Part shown: positions 9,112-16,820 of the stretch, in pieces
Layout: each line of letters begins with the position of its first letter
How positions within the stretch are numbered: the stretch's first letter is position 1
From: Parabacteroides sp. Marseille-P3160
GTDB lineage: Bacteria; Bacteroidota; Bacteroidia; Bacteroidales; Tannerellaceae
Length of the DNA stretch: 64,000 bases
Assembly: GCF_900162725.1 (NCBI RefSeq)
Contig: NZ_LT799418.1
Span: 967,487 to 1,031,486, forward strand
Direction: 5' to 3'
Notes under the pieces: model-generated
What the model was told of the DNA's origin: nothing
The model's database searches: none
Seen by the model: only the letters and a program-made list of their open reading frames with translations
Position numbers and translations under genes: made by a program

Positions 9112-10119
9112 TCAATCAAAAACAAAAACCATCGTTTCTTCCGCAGGAGCCCAATCGTAGATAAATTGAGCGTGGGACGTTGCGTTTCTCACACACATGT
9201 GGGAGCGGGGAGTCGTGCCAAGGGACGGGCTAAACTCGATCAGGGCGGTATGGGGCGCATTCACGGGGACTCCGTGTATATAACCACCATTGGTAAAACG
9301 GCTTGCATAAGGAGCGAAACCTCCGGTCTCCTGCCCTCCGTCTACCAGGTAGACCATCTTGGATTTCTTTTCCTGAATCATAAACATGCCGAGAGGCGTT
9401 TCCTGCATATAAGGAGGCTTATGCATTCCCGTCGTAGCCGGGTTCATACTTCGGACAAGCCATTTTGAATCAACCTTTTCAAGAGTCGTAATGTTTTGAT
9501 TGGTTACATCAACAAAGATTGCCTTATTGAATACGACGGTATCATGAATTACCTTGATATATTTTTGTGGAACTTTCCATTCCCCGTCAAAGTCAATAGT
9601 GGTTACATGAATGAAACTGCCCTCACTTTTGATGTATTTTACCAGCATGCCGTCTCTCCCATACCGTTCGGCTTTATTAGAATCATTGGGAAGAAACAGG
9701 GGAACCGATTGATATCGTTCTACTCCTAAGGTATCGGAGATGCGTTTATACTCGTTCCTATGGAAGTTTTTGACAAGGGGCGCTTCTCCGTTTTTGTTTT
9801 TATAATTTTGCAGGATGCCCCATGAGGCGGACAGATTGCGGATTGAATCCATCAAAGCCAAACGCTCACGTATCTTATCCCATTGGAAGACACGGGTCGT
9901 GTCTTTATAAGGATAACTGTCGTCCAAGGTATGCTTATCATAAAGCAAAACTTTTTCTATTTCTATCTTCTGAGGATCGATGGACTCCGTCGAATCTTCA
10001 CTTGCATAGGTTAGAGAATCAGTTATTTCTTGTTCGGGAACAGGCTTTGTCTCAGGTTCCGACGTACAACTATTGAAGATGAAGGAAAGGATAATCAGAA
10101 GGAAACAGATTTTATTCAT
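9112..10119 (-). CDS. L,D-transpeptidase (YkuD domain) lipoprotein
   Basis: 335 residues. The start at 10119 gives a lipoprotein signal (MNKICFLLIILSFIFNSC, Cys18); the longest frame begins 18 codons earlier without a signal. After an acidic linker and an uncharacterised middle region, the C-terminal YkuD domain shows YIHGVPVNAP and the catalytic motif SHMCVRN with the nucleophile Cys. Family members form 3-3 cross-links in peptidoglycan or attach proteins to it. A 20-bp palindrome lies about 80 bases upstream of the start and may control it. Exact substrate unknown. Confidence 0.9.
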   Translation of the reverse strand: MNKICFLLIILSFIFNSCTSEPETKPVPEQEITDSLTYASEDSTESIDPQKIEIEKVLLYDKHTLDDSYPYKDTTRVFQWDKIRERLALMDSIRNLSASWGILQNYKNKNGEAPLVKNFHRNEYKRISDTLGVERYQSVPLFLPNDSNKAERYGRDGMLVKYIKSEGSFIHVTTIDFDGEWKVPQKYIKVIHDTVVFNKAIFVDVTNQNITTLEKVDSKWLVRSMNPATTGMHKPPYMQETPLGMFMIQEKKSKMVYLVDGGQETGGFAPYASRFTNGGYIHGVPVNAPHTALIEFSPSLGTTPRSHMCVRNATSHAQFIYDWAPAEETMVFVFD

Positions 10120-10199
10120 TATCCGGACATTTCTTTTGTATGAACGGATTTTTCCTTGGAGGTAGTAAGCCATAAAGAAGACTGTGCTTTTATTGTTAA

Positions 10200-10219
10200 T
10201 ACTGAAACCAGTTTCAGTA
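10200..10219. promoter_or_regulatory. Palindrome, TetR-type operator candidate
   Basis: The sequence tactgaaac-ca-gtttcagta has nine-base arms and a two-base centre, too tight to be an RNA hairpin and typical of a DNA site for a dimeric repressor; the ACTGAAAC half-site resembles TetR-family operators. It lies upstream of the transpeptidase lipoprotein gene. No TetR gene is in the window, so the binder would be encoded elsewhere. Function is inferred from symmetry only. Confidence 0.5.
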
Positions 10220-10331
10220 CTTTATATAAAAACAGAAAAAGAACCTTATTGTTGTCTAAAAGTAATGAAATAGATAACGAATGTTGTGATTTAGGTGAGG
10301 GATAATATCATTTTTCATGGAGAGGTCAGGT

Positions 10332-11021
10332 TCAAAATATAAGCTTATATCCGATACCTCGTACGTTGATTATTCTAATTCGTTCATCCTGAGATAATTT
10401 ATGCCTGAGTTTGGTGATAAAGACATGAAGGCTGCGTACGTTGAAAAAGCTGTCATCCCCCCAAAGCTCAAGCAGAATATTTCGAGTGTTGACTACCTCA
10501 TTTTTATTAATACACAACCGTTTCAGAATTTCGGATTCACGGTGTGAAAGCTCCTGGCAATTTCCGGTAGAATATAGTTTTTGGGAAATGGCGTCAAAGG
10601 TATAATCGCCAATTTCAAATTTATTGGATTCTGTCTTCTTTTTCTCAATATAAGCCCTGTTTACTAATGCTTTGATACGAATAATCAGCTCTTGCATATT
10701 AAACGGTTTCTTCAGATAGTCGTTGGCTCCCCGTTCAAAACCTTCCACAACATCTTTTATAGCTGAGCGGGCCGTGAGGAAGAGAATCGGTATTGTTTTG
10801 TCACTTTGTCTTATTTTGCTGACCATTTCAAAGCCGTTTAAAAGGGGCATCATCACATCGGCGATCAATAGGTCGGGTTTATTGTCCAGATAATATTTCA
10901 ATCCTTTTTCTCCATCTTCGGCTAAAGTAATATCAAATCCCTCGTCTGATAAGGTATCTTTAATAATCATGGCCAATGTTTGTTCATCTTCCACAAGTAA
11001 TATCTTTATCTTCTCCTTCAT
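10332..11021 (-). CDS. OmpR-family DNA-binding response regulator
   Basis: 229 residues. Receiver domain 1-120 with acidic pocket Glu11/Asp12, phosphoacceptor Asp55 (DLLIADVMMP), Thr83 in FLTAR and Lys105 in LKKPF; winged-helix output domain 135-229 ending in INVRGIGYKLIF. It lies 2 bases after the stop of the kinase gene, so the two are one operon on the - strand, kinase first. It resembles the RprY branch of Bacteroides regulators but differs enough that I do not give it that name. Decameric TAAG repeats at 12506-12552 and 13444-13490 have the geometry expected for its binding site. Confidence 0.95.
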   Translation of the reverse strand: MKEKIKILLVEDEQTLAMIIKDTLSDEGFDITLAEDGEKGLKYYLDNKPDLLIADVMMPLLNGFEMVSKIRQSDKTIPILFLTARSAIKDVVEGFERGANDYLKKPFNMQELIIRIKALVNRAYIEKKKTESNKFEIGDYTFDAISQKLYSTGNCQELSHRESEILKRLCINKNEVVNTRNILLELWGDDSFFNVRSLHVFITKLRHKLSQDERIRIINVRGIGYKLIF

Positions 11022-11023
11022 GA

Positions 11024-12451
11024 TTAAACAGGTATTTGAATGGTAAATGTAGAGCCTTTGCCAGGTACACTTTCCACCGAGACGGTTCCTCCCAGTTTTT
11101 CCGTCATTGTCTTTACATAGAATAGCCCGAGACCATATCCTTTTACGGTATAGTGATTTCCTGTAGGCACCCGGTAAAATTTATCGAAAATATGTTTCAA
11201 ATTTTCACGGGAGATGCCGATCCCCTTGTCTTTAACCCGGATAATGCCGTTCGAATCGTTTTCGTAAGCCTCGATTGTGACCTCTACGGTATCGGTGGAA
11301 TATTTGACGGCGTTATCAATCAGGTTGCTAATGATATTACTTAGGTGGGTACGATCGGTTTTGATTGTTAGATTGTCGGGTTTAATTACAACTTTGAAAT
11401 CCACTTCTTTTATTGCTTTCAACTTGTGTTGCTCTATCAAGGGCTGGATCAGTTCTTTCAATGGAATATTTTCTTTGTTTAGTAAGATCGATTTATGCCG
11501 CTCCATACTCATTGAGAGGATTTGTTCCACCAAAGCCGTCAGTTCGGATAGCTGGTCTTTGCATATTTGCAAATACTTGTTCCGCTTCTCTTTGTCTTCT
11601 CCTTGCCTGAAATTAAGTAAAGTATCGGATGCCGAATAAGCGACGGCAATCGGTGTTTTCAGTTCGTGGGTCATGTTATTGGTAAAGTCGTCTTTCATCT
11701 CTTCCAATGTTTTTTGTCGCATCACCGTTTGTATCAGGTACCAAAAGGCAAAGGCAAGAATGATGACGATAAGGAAGGTGGTAATCAATATGCCGGACAT
11801 TTGGGACAACACGGTTCCGGTCAAAGATTCAATCTCTACTTTATAACCGATTTGTTTTATCGTATCATATTCGTAGGTGAATGATTCCGTCGGGTCTTGT
11901 TTCAGGTTATCTATTGTGGATGCCATGACCGAATCCTTGCTGAAATCAATATAAGCTACGCCGTAAAGCTTTGCCTTGATATTTCCATCCGTTAGGCTGA
12001 GGCTGACAAGACTATCCAAACGGTGAATGTTTACAGGAGCAATGGAATCGAAAACCTGATGGATGGCTATTTTTATTTCCGTCAATATCGCGTCCATTTC
12101 GTTTATAGTCATGTTCCTTTCCTTTTTGGAAAGGAGAGTGGTTGTCGTATCGTTTTTATTTATGAACTGTTTCTGCGTGATATCTTCTACTTGGTTGGAT
12201 AGAGAGTCTTTCGGTGATGAGAATGCCTTAAGTATTGTTATTGACTTGCCTTGATCAGGTAACTTGTCTAAACTGTCCAGCCGCATTTGTAATTCTATCT
12301 GGTCGGCTTTGGCAATACAATCAATCACCCGTTTTCCTGTTTCATCTTCAATGGAATGATATAAGCCTTTTAACCACAGTAGTTGAAAACCCAAAATGAC
12401 AATTAGGAGGGTAATGATGCCGATTACAATATATTTGAAGTTTGCGTTCAC
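11024..12451 (-). CDS. Sensor histidine kinase, partner of the OmpR-type regulator
   Basis: 475 residues. Two membrane segments (about 7-30 and 219-243) enclose a periplasmic sensor of about 190 residues with no recognised domain. HisKA follows with NNMTHELKTPIAV, phospho-His262, then the HATPase domain with IISNLIDNAVKYS (N box), VKDKGIGIS and KGYGLGLFYVK (G boxes). The start is GTG at 12451; the nearest upstream ATG (12460) is followed at once by a stop in its frame. It is the first gene of the kinase-regulator operon. Signal unknown. The divergent neighbour is an outer-membrane beta-barrel protein, a common pairing in Bacteroidetes. Confidence 0.94.
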   Translation of the reverse strand: MNANFKYIVIGIITLLIVILGFQLLWLKGLYHSIEDETGKRVIDCIAKADQIELQMRLDSLDKLPDQGKSITILKAFSSPKDSLSNQVEDITQKQFINKNDTTTTLLSKKERNMTINEMDAILTEIKIAIHQVFDSIAPVNIHRLDSLVSLSLTDGNIKAKLYGVAYIDFSKDSVMASTIDNLKQDPTESFTYEYDTIKQIGYKVEIESLTGTVLSQMSGILITTFLIVIILAFAFWYLIQTVMRQKTLEEMKDDFTNNMTHELKTPIAVAYSASDTLLNFRQGEDKEKRNKYLQICKDQLSELTALVEQILSMSMERHKSILLNKENIPLKELIQPLIEQHKLKAIKEVDFKVVIKPDNLTIKTDRTHLSNIISNLIDNAVKYSTDTVEVTIEAYENDSNGIIRVKDKGIGISRENLKHIFDKFYRVPTGNHYTVKGYGLGLFYVKTMTEKLGGTVSVESVPGKGSTFTIQIPV

Positions 12452-12505
12452 AATCTACATTCTTTAGAGTCAAACAAATGTATGAATATTTGCCTATCCT
12501 TTCCT

Positions 12506-12552
12506 TATCCGTTAAGACTAAATAAGACTTCATAAGCAGGCGATAACGTAGC
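12506..12552 (+). promoter_or_regulatory. Decameric TAAG repeat, copy 1 (response-regulator site candidate)
   Basis: Within this 47-bp block, TAAGACT (12513), TAAGACT (12523) and TAAGCAG (12533) recur every 10 bases. OmpR/PhoB-type regulators bind such head-to-tail repeats spaced about one helical turn. It begins 54 bases upstream of the kinase GTG. A second copy, identical at 45 of 47 positions, lies at 13444-13490 in the same orientation upstream of the outer-membrane protein gene. Confidence 0.6.
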
Positions 12553-12618
12553 GCCATTGTTGTGATTTTGCTTTTTGATAAAAACAATTGCTTGTATGGA
12601 ATGGGGTATGATAGAAGC

Positions 12619-12649
12619 AAAAAGGCCCGACATTAAAAAAGGCCGGGCC
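12619..12649 (-). terminator. Rho-independent terminator of the DUF5053 cassette
   Basis: On the - strand, stem arms GGCCCG (12649-12644) and CGGGCC (12629-12624) with a T-rich 14-base loop are followed by TTTTT. It begins 22 bases past the stop of the DUF5053 gene and closes the cassette before the kinase promoter. Confidence 0.8.
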
Positions 12650-12671
12650 AAGCTGTCAAGTTAACCCTCTG

Positions 12672-13085
12672 CTAAGAACTAATTCTGATAGATGTTTCTT
12701 TTATCTTGCGACTTAGATCCGCAAGAACTTGTGATAGTTTTATTCTTTCCGAATCGGTAAACTTTGCAGGTTTACCATTCACATTATATCCTTTAATACG
12801 TTGATAAAGCCATTCTCTTGACTTTCCAAAATAATCTTTAGCTATCCGGGACAATGAAAGGTACTTCGATATTTCCTCAATCTCTTGGGCTATATTTATT
12901 TCGTTTAATATTTGTGCCGTATGATCTATTTTTTTTTGCCATAAGGCACAGAACTCTTTACGGACAATCTCTTTTTCTATATCGGAAAGAGTATTAAATT
13001 CTTTTTTAATTAATGATTCTATCTGAATCTTTTCGTTCTCATCTGTAACGGCATGCATCCTTTGCATTAAACTCTCTATATCCAT
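12672..13085 (-). CDS. DUF5053-family protein, probable HTH DNA-binding
   Basis: 137 residues, mostly charged helix. From about residue 95 the stretch SLSRIAKDYFGKSREWLYQRI looks like a helix-turn-helix, followed by GYNVNGKPAKFTDSERIKLSQVL. The family DUF5053 is found in Bacteroidales and has no assigned function that I know of. It lies 46 bases after a 52-residue gene on the same strand and ends before a strong terminator, so the two genes form a small self-contained unit between the two-component system and the outer-membrane protein. A role as the repressor of the palindromes at 13342-13393 is an inference. Confidence 0.8.
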   Translation of the reverse strand: MDIESLMQRMHAVTDENEKIQIESLIKKEFNTLSDIEKEIVRKEFCALWQKKIDHTAQILNEINIAQEIEEISKYLSLSRIAKDYFGKSREWLYQRIKGYNVNGKPAKFTDSERIKLSQVLADLSRKIKETSIRISS

Positions 13086-13102
13086 ATCTTTTTGTTTTGG
13101 GA

Positions 13103-13126
13103 GGGTAGCATATTCTACCCTTTTTT
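13103..13126 (+). terminator. Hairpin gggtag/ctaccc followed by T6, between the two cassette genes
   Basis: Arms at 13103-13108 and 13115-13120 with a 6-base loop, followed on the + strand by TTTTTT. Read on + it is a textbook terminator, yet no + strand gene precedes it. It may stop transcripts entering the cassette from the right-hand opposite direction, or act as an attenuating structure between the two - strand genes. Confidence 0.5.
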
Positions 13127-13131
13127 GTTAA

Positions 13132-13290
13132 TCATTTCTTGTTAATTACTCTCTGAATATCATCTAAGAATCGGTTTGTTACTCTTTCGATCTCCTCCGG
13201 GGTAGCTCCGATTAATGGAGCAATTCTTAAATAATCTCCTAAATCCTTCTTTAGCTTCTCTAAATCTTTCTTTTTCTCTTCATCTGTCAT
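13132..13290 (-). CDS. Small 52-residue protein of unknown function
   Basis: An ATG at 13290 opens 52 codons ending in TGA at 13132. The product is highly charged and helical: a lysine/glutamate-rich N-terminal helix, then IAPLIGATPEEIERVTNRFL, ending INKK. I do not recognise a family. Support for it being real: it starts 45 bases downstream of a consensus TAnnTTTG promoter element, is followed by the DUF5053 gene on the same strand, and the pair ends at a terminator. It is too short for usual gene-length cut-offs. Confidence 0.65.
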   Translation of the reverse strand: MTDEEKKKDLEKLKKDLGDYLRIAPLIGATPEEIERVTNRFLDDIQRVINKK

Positions 13291-13334
13291 GGTTCTGGTA
13301 TTTGATTGTCGGTTAACTGGTTATTTTGACTAAA

Positions 13335-13393
13335 CAAATGTAATACTCTTTTGAGTATTGCACAAATAATACACAAATACTCTTTTGAGTATT
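13335..13393 (-). promoter_or_regulatory. Promoter with two AATACTC-4-GAGTATT palindromes (cassette control region)
   Basis: On the - strand a TTTG -33 element (13366-13363), 20 bases, and a TACATTTG -7 element (13342-13335) match the Bacteroidetes consensus. The palindrome AATACTC-AAAA-GAGTATT fills the spacer (13342-13359), and an identical copy lies upstream of -33 (13376-13393), centres 34 bp apart. A protein bound in the spacer would block RNA polymerase, so this looks like an autoregulated repressor promoter for the 52-aa and DUF5053 genes. Confidence 0.75.
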
Positions 13394-13443
13394 GGTTTTG
13401 TTTAACTATTCAAAAACTTGTCTGTATTTTTTCGTATAAGTTA

Positions 13444-13490
13444 TATCCATTAAGACTAAATAAGACTTCATAAGCAGGCGATAACATAGC
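13444..13490 (+). promoter_or_regulatory. Decameric TAAG repeat, copy 2 (response-regulator site candidate)
   Basis: Same block as at 12506-12552, differing at two positions (13449 and 13486). Ends 52 bases before the start codon of the outer-membrane beta-barrel gene and 17 bases before a TAATTTTG element (13508-13515) that fits the -7 consensus. Position upstream of a promoter suits activation by an OmpR-type regulator. Confidence 0.6.
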
Positions 13491-13542
13491 TTTGTCTTTA
13501 TTCCCCTTAATTTTGCAATGAGACAAATAAAATTATAAAAAG

Positions 13543-15834
13543 ATGAGCCGGTATATTTTCATTATTCTACTATCCCTATTCTCATTCACTATCCATGCGC
13601 AGCAAATAAGCGGCGAAGTTTGCAATGCAAATAATGTTCCTGTTGAACTGGCTACGATTGTGCTGCAAACGCCCGACTCGGTTTATGCCGGTTCCGCTTA
13701 TACCGATTCATTGGGACGGTTTATGATCCATTCGGATCTGAAAGCGTTTCGACTAATCGTACAACATTTGATGTATCAACCTTTTGAGGGCGAATATACC
13801 CGCCAAGATATCGGAACCCTTCATTTACAAGAAAATGAACATCATCTGGGGGAAGTGATAGTCAGTGGCGAACGACCGGCTGTCCGGGTGATAGATGGCA
13901 AGATGACTTACGATTTGTCTCGTTTGGTTGAAGATAAAGTAGTGAGCAATGCCTACGAATCATTATTGCAATTGCCCGGCGTACGCGAACAAGACGACCG
14001 GTTGGTGCTTGCCGGAGCTAATAGTCTGACCGTATTATTGAATGGCAAGCCGACTACTATGACAAATGAGCAATTAATCAATTTACTGAAAAATACGCCT
14101 AAGGAACAGATCGAAAAAGCGGAAATAATGTACAGTGCGCCGCCCCAATACCATACCCGCGGAGCTGCCATCAATCTGGTTTTGCAAAAAGGAATTTCGG
14201 AGACTCCCCATTGGCAGGGACAAGTCAATAGTATGTACAATCAACGGTATTATGACAATTACTCCTTAGGTAGCGCTTTATTATACTCTTCCTCTAAATT
14301 ATCGCTTGATTTTTTGTATTCTTTCGCCTATAATCGCACCCATTCCGAAACAGACCAAATTTCGCACCATTTGTTTGACGGAGAATATTATGATATTACC
14401 CAAGATAATACGGGTAGCGGACGCTCTCAAGACCATACGGTTCGTATCGGGGCGGATTACAATATTGATGATAAAAACAAGGTTCACCTGACATCTACAA
14501 ACCAGATCATCCCGGTCAGTAAGAGGATGGAATTGTCCGAAGGCACTTATTCCCATTCGGAAAACCGGAAAAATGCGGCCGATCCTATCCGAATGCATAA
14601 TCTGGAATTGGGGTATACTTCCGGATTCGGATTGAATACGGGGATCGATTATACTTATTACAAAAATCACGCAATACAAGATTTCACCGAAAAGGCGGTC
14701 GGTAAAGAGAACCGTTTTGAGGCTTATGCCAATCAGAATATCAACCGGCTGATGTTATATGCCGACCAGACGCATCCTGTCTCTAAAGGCGGGTCGCTGA
14801 ATTATGGCGGGAAGTTTCTCTATGCATCCGACGACAGCAGGCAAACTTATCATTCCCTGGCCGGAGGGGATTTGTCGGATTTGAACACAGCCAGCCGGTT
14901 GAACGAATATACCTATGATTTATACGCCGGATTTAATAAGAGTTTTACGGAACAATTCTCTTTTTCGGCTTCGCTGACAGGAGAATATTACAGGTTGGGG
15001 AGTTTCGACGAATGGACTTTGTTTCCGCAAATGGAAGCCACCTATGTCTTTTCTCCTTCACAGATATTGCAATTCTCTTTCTCTTCCGATAAAGTATATC
15101 CTGATTATTGGGAGATGCAGGGAGCCGTCAGTTATTTGAACGGGTATGGAGAGGTTCATGGAAATCCTTTGTTGAAACCTTATAAAGATTACAACGCACA
15201 ATTGAATTATATTATCAAAGGAAAATATATCCTTACGGCCTTTTATAATTATCAGGACGATTATTTTGTTCAGCTACCTTATCAAGCGCCCGACAGGCTG
15301 GCTTTGATTTACCAGACCACCAATTTTGATTACAAGCAGCAGGCCGGCCTGAGTTTAGTCATACCTTTTGCGGTGGGTAATAGATGGGATTCGCGTCTGT
15401 CACTCGTTGGTTTCTATGATAAAGTAAGGAACGACCATTTTCACGATATCGCTTTCCGGAAAGACAATCTCTCGATGTATTCGCAATGGAATAATACCGT
15501 TCATCTTTCAACCCAACCGGATATTCAATTCGAACTTAACGGGATATTTACTACCCGGAATATCCAGGGCCCGATGGAAATCCATAAATTATACCGGGTG
15601 GATGCCGGATTGAAATGGACCTTTGCCGGAGACAAGGCTGAACTCCGGTTGAAAGCAACGGATTTGTTCGACAATTGGCACTATAACATTGCCTTAAAAC
15701 ACGATCATCAGGATTTTAAAATGAATCCACTTCCGGATTTGCGGGCCGTACAACTCTCTTTTGCTTACAAATTCGGTGGTTATAAAGACAAGAAGCGAAA
15801 AGAGGTAGATACATCGAGGTTCGGGAATCAATAG
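13543..15834 (+). CDS. Outer-membrane beta-barrel protein, TonB-receptor-like with carboxypeptidase-regulatory N-domain
   Basis: 763 residues. Signal peptide 1-19 (ending IHAQ), then a carboxypeptidase D regulatory-like beta-sandwich (about 20-105: ISGEVCNANNVPVELATIVL), a plug-like segment (115-215, with 'LLQLPGVREQDDRLVLAG' and 'LNGKPTTMTNEQLINLLK'), and a long beta-barrel of the OMP_b-brl_3 type to the C-terminus. Such proteins sit in the outer membrane; most have no known substrate. It is transcribed away from the kinase-regulator operon, and the TAAG repeat upstream suggests control by that system. Confidence 0.9.
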   Translation: MSRYIFIILLSLFSFTIHAQQISGEVCNANNVPVELATIVLQTPDSVYAGSAYTDSLGRFMIHSDLKAFRLIVQHLMYQPFEGEYTRQDIGTLHLQENEHHLGEVIVSGERPAVRVIDGKMTYDLSRLVEDKVVSNAYESLLQLPGVREQDDRLVLAGANSLTVLLNGKPTTMTNEQLINLLKNTPKEQIEKAEIMYSAPPQYHTRGAAINLVLQKGISETPHWQGQVNSMYNQRYYDNYSLGSALLYSSSKLSLDFLYSFAYNRTHSETDQISHHLFDGEYYDITQDNTGSGRSQDHTVRIGADYNIDDKNKVHLTSTNQIIPVSKRMELSEGTYSHSENRKNAADPIRMHNLELGYTSGFGLNTGIDYTYYKNHAIQDFTEKAVGKENRFEAYANQNINRLMLYADQTHPVSKGGSLNYGGKFLYASDDSRQTYHSLAGGDLSDLNTASRLNEYTYDLYAGFNKSFTEQFSFSASLTGEYYRLGSFDEWTLFPQMEATYVFSPSQILQFSFSSDKVYPDYWEMQGAVSYLNGYGEVHGNPLLKPYKDYNAQLNYIIKGKYILTAFYNYQDDYFVQLPYQAPDRLALIYQTTNFDYKQQAGLSLVIPFAVGNRWDSRLSLVGFYDKVRNDHFHDIAFRKDNLSMYSQWNNTVHLSTQPDIQFELNGIFTTRNIQGPMEIHKLYRVDAGLKWTFAGDKAELRLKATDLFDNWHYNIALKHDHQDFKMNPLPDLRAVQLSFAYKFGGYKDKKRKEVDTSRFGNQ

Positions 15835-15937
15835 CCTTTTATTTAAAATTCCGATCGCCCGCAGGAGTATAAAAACAAGACAATTGCCGGATAAAAAGAA
15901 TGTATCAAAAGTCATCCGCTTATTCACTGAAAAAATG

Positions 15938-16011
15938 ATAACTATGACTGATCGCATTCATAACTATGAACGAGTGGATTCATAACTATGAATGCGATCA
16001 GTCATAGTTAT
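15938..16011. repeat. Large 33-bp inverted repeat built of cataactatga units
   Basis: Arms 15938-15970 and 15979-16011 match at 31 of 33 positions around an 8-base loop, and A- and T-runs outside the arms extend the pairing. The unit cataactatga occurs twice and its complement-like form at the arm ends, so each arm is itself partly symmetric. It lies in the 330-base gap between the barrel gene and frr and could end transcription from either side; it may also be one copy of a dispersed intergenic repeat. Confidence 0.7.
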
Positions 16012-16100
16012 GAATTTTTTACAGCATTTTTTCTTGACACGGCCCCGGTCCTTTTTAGTTGAATCTATTAAATCAACAAATTGAGTATACCGGATTTCTC

Positions 16101-16131
16101 ATTGATATATTGCGGAAAATGACTATTTTTG
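16101..16131 (+). promoter_or_regulatory. Predicted promoter of frr
   Basis: ATTG (16101-16104) and TATTTTTG (16124-16131) are 19 bases apart, fitting the Bacteroidetes -33/-7 pattern. The frr ATG follows 34 bases downstream of the -7 element. Confidence 0.55.
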
Positions 16132-16164
16132 GAAGCTAATACAAAACTATTAATAGATAAGATT

Positions 16165-16725
16165 ATGGTGGACATAAAGCAATTTATCAAAGAAGCGGAG
16201 GCTAAGATGGAGCAATCGGTAGAATATCTGGAAGACGAGCTTTCCCATATTCGTGCAGGAAAAGCCAATCCAAAAATCTTAGATGGAGTGAGAGTGCCCT
16301 ATTATGGAAGTCTGGCACCACTAAGCAATGTAGCGTCGGTGACCACGCCGGATGCCAAAACAATTATTATTACACCTTGGGAAAGGTCCTTGATCCGTGA
16401 TATTGAAAAAGCTATATTGGATTCGGAGGTAGGGATTACTCCCGAGAATAACGGCGAAATTATTCGCTTGGGGATCCCGCCTTTGACGGAAGAACGTCGC
16501 CGTATTTTAGCAAAACAATCTAAACAAGAGGCGGAAAATGCAAAAATAGGAATTCGTAATGCCCGTCGGGATGCGATTGATTCGTTGAAGAAAAGTATCA
16601 AGGAAGGAATTCCCGAAGATGTGGAGAAAGACGCTGAGGGAGAAGTACAGAAAATTCACGACCGGTATGTTAGGAAGGTCGATGAACTGTATGTTGCCAA
16701 AGAAAAAGAAATTATGACAATCTAA
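16165..16725 (+). CDS. frr: Ribosome recycling factor
   Basis: 186 residues, the usual length. With EF-G it splits post-termination ribosomes in the cytoplasm. The sequence runs through the family's conserved parts: [11 protein letters not shown], the beta domain [37 protein letters not shown]-like [24 protein letters not shown] (here split over the hinge), and the long C-terminal helix. The ATG at 16165 is chosen over an in-frame TTG twelve codons upstream because it gives the canonical start [15 protein letters not shown]. The rsgA gene follows on the same strand after 95 bases. Confidence 0.98.
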   Translation: MVDIKQFIKEAEAKMEQSVEYLEDELSHIRAGKANPKILDGVRVPYYGSLAPLSNVASVTTPDAKTIIITPWERSLIRDIEKAILDSEVGITPENNGEIIRLGIPPLTEERRRILAKQSKQEAENAKIGIRNARRDAIDSLKKSIKEGIPEDVEKDAEGEVQKIHDRYVRKVDELYVAKEKEIMTI

Positions 16726-16759
16726 TAATAAGAGGTAAAGGTGGCAAAAAACTTTTCTA

Positions 16760-16789
16760 AAACCGTACGGATCAATATCTGTACGGTTT
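16760..16789 (+). terminator. Weak stem-loop between frr and rsgA
   Basis: aaaccgtac (16760-16768) pairs perfectly with gtacggttt (16781-16789) around 12 bases. Only three T residues follow, so read-through into rsgA is likely. Confidence 0.4.
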
Positions 16790-16820
16790 GCGCTTCGCGG
16801 ACATTTACAAGAAGGAAACA

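Noticed and set aside
10332-12451. Naming the two-component pair rprY/rprX
   Set aside because: Domain layout and neighbourhood are similar, but the receiver and output sequences differ clearly from the RprY sequence as I remember it, so no symbol is given.
12348-12620. 90-codon - strand frame overlapping the start of the kinase gene
   Set aside because: Covers the kinase start, the TAAG repeat and part of the terminator; no domain features.
13342-13393. Two identical palindromes considered as the start of a CRISPR array
   Set aside because: Only two copies, 18 bases long, with a promoter element between them and no cas genes; the operator reading explains them better.
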